A stretch of DNA of 64,000 bases from VAZQ01 sp045811525. GTDB lineage: Bacteria; Pseudomonadota; Alphaproteobacteria; Rhizobiales; Xanthobacteraceae. The stretch lies in the NCBI GenBank assembly GCA_045811525.1, contig JBJMTV010000015.1, forward strand, positions 1-64,000, in the 5' to 3' direction. The notes under the pieces are model-generated. The model worked only from the letters and a program-made list of their open reading frames with translations. It had not been told where the DNA came from and ran no database searches. The position numbers and the translations under genes are program-made. Shown in pieces: positions 41,832 through 48,727 of this stretch. Numbering within the stretch: position 1 is the first letter of the stretch; each line of letters starts with the position of its first letter.

Positions 41832-42527
41832 ATGAGACACTTGTTTCGGTATTTGCTGATTGCCGCGGCGAGCGTCTGCGCGGTCACTTTGGAGGCGCAC
41901 GCGCAGGCGCCGCCGAGCGAACGTGACCTGCGCATTTATGCGGGCCTGCACGAGGCTGCCGCCCAAGGCGACGTGGCCGCCATCGAAAAGCTGATCGCGG
42001 AAGGCGAACCACCGAACCTCCAGGACGCCAACAGCCGAACGCCGCCCCACGTGGCAGCCTACCTGCGCAAGCACGAGGCGGCACGCACGCTTGTTCGGCT
42101 AGGCGCTGATCCGAACGCGTTCGATGCGGAACGTTTCGATATGATCAGCATCGCTGCGGTCAACAATGACCTGGAGATGCTGAAGATTGCGCTCGACAGC
42201 GGCGGTAACCCCCGTGCCATTACTGGCACCGCCGACGCGACGGCGCTGATTGCCGCTGCCCGGCGCGGCAACAAGGATGTCGTCGACACGCTGATCGCGG
42301 CGAAGGCGCCGCTCAACCATGTCAACAGCTTCGGCCATACCGCTCTGCTGGAAGCCATCGTGTTGGGTAACGGCAGCGGCAACTATACGGCCGTCGTGCA
42401 AGCCCTGGTGCAGGCCAACGCCGATCTGAACGTTCCCGACCGGCACGGTGCCACAGCGCTCGCACACGCGCGCCGGCGTGGCTATACGCAGATTGCTCGG
42501 ATCTTGGAGAACGCCGGCGCCCGCTGA
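41832..42527 (+). CDS. Secreted ankyrin-repeat protein
   Basis: A 231-residue protein from ATG 41832, with a signal peptide (YLLIAAASVCAVTLEAHAQA) and about five ankyrin repeats (ERDLRIYAGLHEAAAQGDVA, NSRTPPHVAAYLRKHEAART, RFDMISIAAVNNDLEMLKIA, GTADATALIAAARRGNKDVV, GHTALLEAIV and GATALAHARRRGYTQIARIL). Periplasmic ankyrin proteins are often protein-interaction scaffolds or inhibitors; the partner is unknown. The frame runs upstream to 41505 across coaD antisense sequence, which is not coding. It diverges from coaD. Confidence 0.85.
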   Translation: MRHLFRYLLIAAASVCAVTLEAHAQAPPSERDLRIYAGLHEAAAQGDVAAIEKLIAEGEPPNLQDANSRTPPHVAAYLRKHEAARTLVRLGADPNAFDAERFDMISIAAVNNDLEMLKIALDSGGNPRAITGTADATALIAAARRGNKDVVDTLIAAKAPLNHVNSFGHTALLEAIVLGNGSGNYTAVVQALVQANADLNVPDRHGATALAHARRRGYTQIARILENAGAR

Positions 42528-42563
42528 GTGCGGGAGATCAGCCTCAAGCGCCTGTGCGCTCGC

Positions 42564-42752
42564 CTATTGGGAGTGCGTGATATCGTCGCCGCGTTCGATG
42601 CGACGCATCAGGTCGTCAAGCTTCTTCGAGGGCTTCGTCCGCAGGTCGGCGTCATACATGCGGCGCAGCTCGTCGGCTATGGCGAATAAGGTCTGGGTGC
42701 CCAGGTGGACGACATTCTCGTGCTGCCCGGAGCCGTCATCAGACGACGACAT
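42564..42752 (-). CDS. Small hypothetical protein with a NepR-like helix
   Basis: A 62-residue protein. Its central segment, LRRMYDADLRTKPSKKLDDL followed by MRRIERGDD, has the spacing seen in NepR-type anti-sigma factors (LRxxYDxxLxxPxPxxLLxLLxxL). The usual partner genes of NepR (phyR, ecfG) are not next to it, so the likeness may be only helical composition. It lies 36 bases past the convergent ankyrin gene. The 236 bases between it and gyrA hold nothing recognisable. Confidence 0.45.
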   Translation of the reverse strand: MSSSDDGSGQHENVVHLGTQTLFAIADELRRMYDADLRTKPSKKLDDLMRRIERGDDITHSQ

Positions 42753-42988
42753 GTCCCTAATGTCCCGATTCCGAAGTTTGCCTCATTGTGCGGCACCCGG
42801 CATCGCGAACTTCGGAATGGAAGGACACTCGCACACCTCCGCACCACGAGCTCGCCGGAAGAATGATGCGGACTTCGCCTGTGCAAGGGAAGCCCCCTTC
42901 AACGCAACCCGCTCTATTGTCCGCGACCGAACATAATTAACGTCGGGCCGCTCGCATAGGTTCCCGAGAGCTACCGTAGCGGCCGCGA

Positions 42989-45751
42989 TCAGCTGGTCGT
43001 GTGCTCGTCCCCCTCCTCGCTGATGCGCTCGGCCGCCACGACCCGTTCCCCATCAGCGGTGTCGAAGACGATGACACCCTGGGTCGAGCGGCCCACGATG
43101 CGAATGCCGGCGACCCGCGTGCGGATGAGCTGACCCCCGTTGGTGACCAGCATGATCTGATCCGTTTCCTCCACCGGGAACGAGGCGATGAGCTTGCCAG
43201 TCTTCCTCCTGATCGCGCCGTCACGCTCGCGCACATCCATGGCAACAATGCCTTTGCCGCCGCGCCCGGTGATCCGGTACTCATAGGATGAGGTGCGCTT
43301 GCCATAACCCCGCTCTGAGACCGTCAATACAAACTGCTCGGCGGCTGACATCTCGACGTAGCGCTGCTCGCCAAGCTCAATCCCGTCATTGATGCCCATC
43401 TCGGCCCCCTCCTCGGCAGCCGCTTCGGTCCCGGCGTCCTCCGCCTCCGCCCCGATGCCACGACGCACAGCGGTTGCCCGTTTCAGATAGGCCACGCGCT
43501 CCTCCGCCGTCGCATGCACATGACGCAGAATCGAGAGCGAGATCACCTTGTCGCCCTCCCCGAGCGCGATTCCGCGTACGCCCATGGACGTACGGCCCTG
43601 AAACACCCGCACGTCCGTAACCGCAAATCGAATGCACTGGCCGGCAGCTGAGGTAAGCAGGACATCATCGGCCTCGGTGCAGATTTGCACGTCGACGATC
43701 GCCTCACCCTCGTCGAGCTTCATGGCGATGATGCCGGAGCGCCTGACATCGACGAAGTCGGACAGCTTGTTCCGTCGCACCGTTCCACGGGTGGTTGCGA
43801 ACATAACATCGAGCTGAGCCCAGCTCTTCTCGTCTTCCGGCAGCGGCATCACTGTGTTGATGCGCTCGCCCTGCTCGAGCGGCAGGATGTTGATCAGCGC
43901 CTTGCCGCGTGCCTGCGGAGCGGCCTGCGGCAGACGCCACACCTTCTCTTTGTAGACGCGGCCGTGCGAGGAGAAGAAAAGGACCGGCGTATGGGTCGAG
44001 GCGACGAACAGGCGCGAGACAAAATCCTCCTCGCGGGTTTGCATCCCAGAGCGCCCCTTGCCACCGCGCCGCTGTGCTCGATAGGCCGAGAGCGGCACGC
44101 GCTTGACGTAACCGAGGTGGGAAACGGTGACGACCATGTCCTCACGATGGATGAGGTCCTCGTCGTCGACCTCACCCTCCTGGTCGAGGATCACGGTACG
44201 CCGCGGCGTCGCAAACTTCTCGCGAACGGCCTTGAGCTCGTCCTTCACGATGGTCTGGATGCGTGCGCGCGAGCGCAGAATGTCGAGGTAATCGGCAATT
44301 TCCTGCGCGAGCTTGTCGAGCTCCGCCTTGATCTCATCGCGGCCGAGCGCGGTGAGCCGCTGCAGCCGCAGATCGAGGATCGCCTTCGCCTGCTCGGCCG
44401 AGAGCCGGTACGTCCCCTCGCTCGAGATGCGATGGCGCGGATCGTCGATCAGCGTCAGCATCGCCTCCACGTCGCGCGCCGGCCAGTCGCGCGCCATCAA
44501 TGCCTCGCGCGCGGCCTCGCCATCAGTTGCCGCGCGGATGAGTCGGATCACCTCGTCGATATTGGCGACGGCGATCGCCAGCCCAACCAAGACATGCGCG
44601 CGATCGCGCGCGCGGCCGAGAAGGAACTTCGTGCGGCGTGAGATCACTTCCTCGCGGAAGTGGATGAAGGACGAAAGCAGGTCCTTCAGATTCATGACCA
44701 GCGGCCTGCCGCCTTCGAGCGCCACTATGTTGGCGCCGAACGTCGACTGCAGGGCGGTGTAGCGGTAGATCTGGTTGAGAACGACGTCAGCCATGGCGTC
44801 GCGTTTGATCTCGATCACAACGCGATAGCCTGAGCGGTCTGATTCATCGCGCAGGGCAGAGATGCCCTCGATTTTCTTCTCCCGCCAGAGCTCCGCCATG
44901 TGCTCGACCATGACGGCTTTGTTGACCTGGTAGGGGATCTCGCTGATGACGATCGCCTCGCGATCGCCGCGCAATGTTTCGATCTCCACCTTGCCGCGCA
45001 TGATGATGGAGCCACGCCCCAGGCGATAGGCCGCGCGAATGCCCGAGCGCCCGAGAATGATTCCCCCCGTGGGGAAATCCGGGCCAGGGATGATCTCCGT
45101 CAGCTCGGTTATGCCAAGCGCGGGGTTGTCGATCAGCGCGATGCAAGCGTCGATGACCTCGCCGAGATTGTGCGGCGGAATGTTGGTGGCCATGCCGACG
45201 GCAATGCCACCCGCACCATTGACGAGAAGGTTGGGAAAACGTGCCGGCAGCACCACCGGCTCTTTTTCGTTGCCGTCATAGTTCGCCTGAAAGTCGACGG
45301 TGTCCTTGTCGATATCCTCGAGCAGCTCCATCGCCGCTCGCTCGAGCCGACACTCGGTGTACCGCATGGCCGCCGGCGGATCGCCATCGACCGAGCCGAA
45401 ATTGCCCTGCCCATCTACGAGCGGCAGACGCATGGAAAAGTCCTGAGCCATGCGCACCAAGGCGTCGTAGATCGCCTGGTCACCATGGGGATGGTACTTA
45501 CCCATGACATCACCGACCACACGCGCCGACTTCACGTATTTGCGGTCAGGGGTATGCCCGTTCTCGTGCATCGAGTAGAGGATGCGCCGATGCACCGGCT
45601 TGAGGCCGTCGCGAGCGTCCGGCAGTGCGCGCGCGACGATCACGCTCATGGCGTAATCGAGGTAACTGCGCTTCATCTCCTCGGTGATGGAGACCGGGCG
45701 AATTTCGGATGAGCCGGGGTCGTCCGGCGGCTGCTGGGGCGTATCGGCCAA
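42989..45751 (-). CDS. gyrA: DNA gyrase subunit A
   Basis: A 920-residue GyrA. The N-terminal domain has SYLDYAMSVIVARALPDARD, the quinolone region KYHPHGDQAIYDALVRMAQD and the catalytic Tyr131 in AAMRYTECRL. The C-terminal pinwheel follows, with the GyrA box QRRGGKGRSG near residue 560. With GyrB it introduces negative supercoils. The position equal to E. coli Ser83 is Gln92 and that of Asp87 is Asp96. It lies downstream of ssb in the same direction with a 273-base gap (45752-46024) in which I see no gene. Confidence 0.97.
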   Translation of the reverse strand: MADTPQQPPDDPGSSEIRPVSITEEMKRSYLDYAMSVIVARALPDARDGLKPVHRRILYSMHENGHTPDRKYVKSARVVGDVMGKYHPHGDQAIYDALVRMAQDFSMRLPLVDGQGNFGSVDGDPPAAMRYTECRLERAAMELLEDIDKDTVDFQANYDGNEKEPVVLPARFPNLLVNGAGGIAVGMATNIPPHNLGEVIDACIALIDNPALGITELTEIIPGPDFPTGGIILGRSGIRAAYRLGRGSIIMRGKVEIETLRGDREAIVISEIPYQVNKAVMVEHMAELWREKKIEGISALRDESDRSGYRVVIEIKRDAMADVVLNQIYRYTALQSTFGANIVALEGGRPLVMNLKDLLSSFIHFREEVISRRTKFLLGRARDRAHVLVGLAIAVANIDEVIRLIRAATDGEAAREALMARDWPARDVEAMLTLIDDPRHRISSEGTYRLSAEQAKAILDLRLQRLTALGRDEIKAELDKLAQEIADYLDILRSRARIQTIVKDELKAVREKFATPRRTVILDQEGEVDDEDLIHREDMVVTVSHLGYVKRVPLSAYRAQRRGGKGRSGMQTREEDFVSRLFVASTHTPVLFFSSHGRVYKEKVWRLPQAAPQARGKALINILPLEQGERINTVMPLPEDEKSWAQLDVMFATTRGTVRRNKLSDFVDVRRSGIIAMKLDEGEAIVDVQICTEADDVLLTSAAGQCIRFAVTDVRVFQGRTSMGVRGIALGEGDKVISLSILRHVHATAEERVAYLKRATAVRRGIGAEAEDAGTEAAAEEGAEMGINDGIELGEQRYVEMSAAEQFVLTVSERGYGKRTSSYEYRITGRGGKGIVAMDVRERDGAIRRKTGKLIASFPVEETDQIMLVTNGGQLIRTRVAGIRIVGRSTQGVIVFDTADGERVVAAERISEEGDEHTTS

Positions 45752-46024
45752 GGGAGAAATCCGTGCGGCGAGAGCGCGATCTGCTTAGCTGATTCAGGGC
45801 CGCCGCGCCACCCACATGGCCCTGATGCGAATTCGTTTTAGATGGGAATTCAGAGACTTATCGTCAAGCGTGCGTGAGAGCTCAAGTCGTTACCATGGCC
45901 CTTCTGGGGTTTGGCCTGGCGTTGCGAAGTGAGCTCGATGTCTCTCGGGCACACCCTTCAGTGGAGGGGGCGCTTGCGCGAGGCCCGAAACTCGGCCGCC
46001 AAGCGCGCGGCCGGATCAGCGGCA

Positions 46025-46516
46025 CTAAAAGGGGATCTCATCATCCATATCGCCGCGCTTGCCGCCGCTCCCGGCACCGGCGAGTGCGGGCTGCCGCTCG
46101 CGTGTGCTCGGGCCCGAGGAGCCGAAATCACTGTCGGGCGCAGCGATGTCACCGCCGCGATCGCCCATCTTATCCAGCATGGTGAGCACGCTGTTGAACC
46201 CCTGCAAAACCACTTCCGTGCTGTAGCGCTCCTGGCCAGATTGATCCTGCCATTTGCGTGTTTGCAGTTGCCCCTCCAGGTACACCTTGGACCCTTTCTT
46301 CAAGTACTGCTCGGCAATCTTGCAAAGCCCCTCGCTGAAGATCACGACGCGGTGCCACTCGGTCCGTTCTTTGCGCTCACCCGTATTTTTGTCGCGCCAG
46401 GTCTCCGAGGTCGCCACGCTTAAATTGGCAACCGGACGGCCATCCTGCGTCCGCCTGATTTCGGGGTCCTTGCCCAGATTGCCGACCAGGATCACCTTGT
46501 TGACCGAACCTGCCAT
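46025..46516 (-). CDS. ssb: Single-stranded DNA-binding protein
   Basis: A 163-residue SSB: OB-fold start MAGSVNKVILVGNLGKDPEI, then TQDGRPVANLSVATSETWRD, WHRVVIFSEGLCKIAEQYL and YLEGQLQTRKWQDQSG; a Gly/Ser-rich linker; and the acidic tip DDEIPF that recruits partner proteins. It coats ssDNA in replication and repair. The ATG at 46516 has GGAGGTGGTC upstream; the frame extends to 46597 outside the family. It is normally divergent from uvrA; here two hydrolase genes lie between. Confidence 0.96.
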   Translation of the reverse strand: MAGSVNKVILVGNLGKDPEIRRTQDGRPVANLSVATSETWRDKNTGERKERTEWHRVVIFSEGLCKIAEQYLKKGSKVYLEGQLQTRKWQDQSGQERYSTEVVLQGFNSVLTMLDKMGDRGGDIAAPDSDFGSSGPSTRERQPALAGAGSGGKRGDMDDEIPF

Positions 46517-46693
46517 GACCACCTCCTGCTCACTCTGTCGCATCACTCGCGGACGGCACCCTATTCCGAAGGGGAACCCGCGTCGCCCGCGCAACACCGG
46601 GCCTTCGCCTTTTCCACAGTCCTGTGGGCCACCGCTTCATGTTCTTGCTTTGTTCTATGCCTATCAGCAGTCCAGGGCAAGGGATATTCGATA

Positions 46694-47554
46694 TCAAAGC
46701 TTCTCCCGCAAAAAGCGGATGACGGGGAACGCCGCCCTCGCGGAGAGGCTCCCCGGCTCCTCCATAGGGTCTGCCGCCCAAAAGTGTCCGGCGCCCGGAA
46801 GAACAAACGTTCGAACAAAGAATCCGGCTTCCTTGAGGACGGCAAGAAAGGCTTGCGACTGGGTTTGCGGGTCGACGATCTCGTCGTCTGTGCCATAGAT
46901 CAGCAGAAAGGCTGGCTTATTCTTCGTCTGGCCGCTCACGTGATTGATGGGCGACGCCTGAAGAAAGCGCTGCCGGTCCAAACTCGGCGATGTACCCAGG
47001 AACTTCTCGGTGATCTGGTCACGCGGCCGGGCAATCTGATCGTGCTGCCACTGGGCCAAAAGGTCGTAGACACCATAGAAGCCGACCACGACCTTCACGT
47101 CGGCCGGCGCCGCGAGGTCGCCGTGGTCGCGGAGTTGCGGCACGAACGTGTCCCCCGCAAGAGCTGCCAGGCCGGCGAGATGAGCCCCGGCGGAATCGCC
47201 CACGAGACCAATGCGCCCGGGATCGAAGCCCAGCTCGGGGCCATTCTCATGGGCGAACCGGAGCGCCGCTTTGACGTCGTAGATGGCGGCCGGATAGGAC
47301 TTGGCTTCCGCGCTCGCCAGACGATAACGGATGGCAAAGCAACCGAACCCGTTTGCGGCAAGCAGCGGTCCCCAGTGCTGGTAAAAATCAGGGTTGCCGA
47401 CTTGCCAGCCGCCTCCGTGCACACTGACAAGCAATGGTGCCCCGTCGCGCCCATGCGGCAGGTAGAGGTCGCCGGTAAGCTCTACCCCGTCGTGTGCGGC
47501 GTAGCGCAAGCTCCGCCGCACCTCGACGGCGGCATTTGTTATGGTGCCACTCAC
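46694..47554 (-). CDS. Alpha/beta hydrolase (BD-FAE/esterase type), cytoplasmic paralogue
   Basis: A 286-residue alpha/beta hydrolase with the oxyanion motif VHGGGWQVGNPDFY, the nucleophile motif GLVGDSAGAHLAGL, Asp in YGTDDEIVDPQTQ and His in GAGHFW. These are the marks of small carboxylesterases of the BD-FAE/kynurenine formamidase-like group. The start is a GTG at 47554 with AAGGA seven bases upstream; the longer frame would overlap the upstream paralogue. No signal peptide. It is about 55-60% identical by eye to the next gene, so a tandem duplication; the two differ mainly at the N-terminus. Confidence 0.85.
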   Translation of the reverse strand: MSGTITNAAVEVRRSLRYAAHDGVELTGDLYLPHGRDGAPLLVSVHGGGWQVGNPDFYQHWGPLLAANGFGCFAIRYRLASAEAKSYPAAIYDVKAALRFAHENGPELGFDPGRIGLVGDSAGAHLAGLAALAGDTFVPQLRDHGDLAAPADVKVVVGFYGVYDLLAQWQHDQIARPRDQITEKFLGTSPSLDRQRFLQASPINHVSGQTKNKPAFLLIYGTDDEIVDPQTQSQAFLAVLKEAGFFVRTFVLPGAGHFWAADPMEEPGSLSARAAFPVIRFLREKL

Positions 47555-47594
47555 GCCTGCATCCTTCTGCCACTCGTTCGCGCTTTGCTGCAGG

Positions 47595-48518
47595 TCACTG
47601 GAATGCCGCCTGAACGAACCGCAGCAGTTGCGGCGCTGCCTGGGCGCCGTAACTGCCCGGCTCTTCAACCGGCTCAGCGGCCCAAAAATGGCCGGAGCCC
47701 GGGACCACGATTGTGCGCGCGTAAAAACCTGCTTGCTTAAGCGCGGTCAGGAAAGCCTGCGCCTGGGTCTGTGGATCGACGATGTCGTCAGCGGTCCCAT
47801 GAATGAGCAGGAAACGCGTCCGCAGTTTTTCGCGCTTGTCGATGGTCGCATAGCTGATCGGCGAGGCGTCGAAATAGGTGCGCCGGCTCTGCATCGGCGA
47901 GAGGCCGAGAAATTTTTCTGTGATCTGGTCACGCGGGCGCGTGATCTGATCGTGCAGCCACTGCGCCTGCATGTCGTAGACGCCGTAGAACCCGACCACC
48001 GCCTTGACATGCGTCGGTGTATCGGCGTGTGGATCGTTCCGGTACTCGCTCGTGAACTCGTCGGCGGCGAGCGCAGCTAGTGACGTGAGGTGAGCGCCGG
48101 CGGAATCGCCCATCATGCCTATGCGCTCACCGTCTATGCCGAGCTCGTTAGCTCGGGCACCCAGGAACTGTACCGCGGCCTTCACGTCGTAGACCGCGCC
48201 TGGATACGTCTTCACGCCGGGTTTGGAGAGACGATAGCGGATGGCATAGAGGCCGATGCCGTTCTTCGCCATGAATGGCCCCCAGTAACGATAGAGTTCG
48301 GGACCACCCCCCTGCCACCCGCCGCCATGCACGGCCAGCATGACCGGCGCCCTTTCGCGCCCTTTCGGCAGGTATAGGTCGCCGCTCAGCTTGATGCCGT
48401 CGTGCTCGGCATAAGTGAGTTCCGTCCTGACGCTGACGCTGTACGGCTGCGCCTGTGCCGCGGCGATCGAGGCGATCAGTTCGGCGACAACCAGAACCAC
48501 CCATGACAAGCAGCGCAT
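47595..48518 (-). CDS. Alpha/beta hydrolase (BD-FAE/esterase type), secreted paralogue
   Basis: A 307-residue paralogue of the preceding entry with a signal peptide (CLSWVVLVVAELIASIAAAQ). It keeps VHGGGWQGGGPELY, MMGDSAGAHLTSL, HGTADDIVDPQTQ and GSGHFW, so it should be an active periplasmic esterase. GGGGAGGAGAGGACG precedes ATG 48518; the frame continues to 48545. It lies 40 bases before its cytoplasmic copy and is divergent from uvrA. Substrate unknown. Confidence 0.87.
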   Translation of the reverse strand: MRCLSWVVLVVAELIASIAAAQAQPYSVSVRTELTYAEHDGIKLSGDLYLPKGRERAPVMLAVHGGGWQGGGPELYRYWGPFMAKNGIGLYAIRYRLSKPGVKTYPGAVYDVKAAVQFLGARANELGIDGERIGMMGDSAGAHLTSLAALAADEFTSEYRNDPHADTPTHVKAVVGFYGVYDMQAQWLHDQITRPRDQITEKFLGLSPMQSRRTYFDASPISYATIDKREKLRTRFLLIHGTADDIVDPQTQAQAFLTALKQAGFYARTIVVPGSGHFWAAEPVEEPGSYGAQAAPQLLRFVQAAFQ

Positions 48519-48647
48519 CGTCCTCTCCTCCCCTTCTTTGACCATCGCCCTGAGGCAGGTCGTGAGCTTCCCACCCGCTGGTCGCGGTTGTCCACAGCGC
48601 TACCGCCCGAGCCCGGCATGCGTACTATGGGCTGGCGAAAGCCTCCT

Positions 48648-48662
48648 GTTCTCACTACGTTC
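48648..48662 (+). promoter_or_regulatory. LexA (SOS) box before uvrA
   Basis: GTTC-TCACTAC-GTTC matches exactly the direct-repeat SOS box GTTC-N7-GTTC known for alphaproteobacterial LexA. It ends 65 bases before the uvrA ATG, where LexA would block the promoter until DNA damage. Confidence 0.8.
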
Positions 48663-48727
48663 CGGATGCGCGAGGCGCGGGGAAGCTGCGTCAGAAGGAG
48701 TGCAACAATCGCGCGCAGACGGACGGC

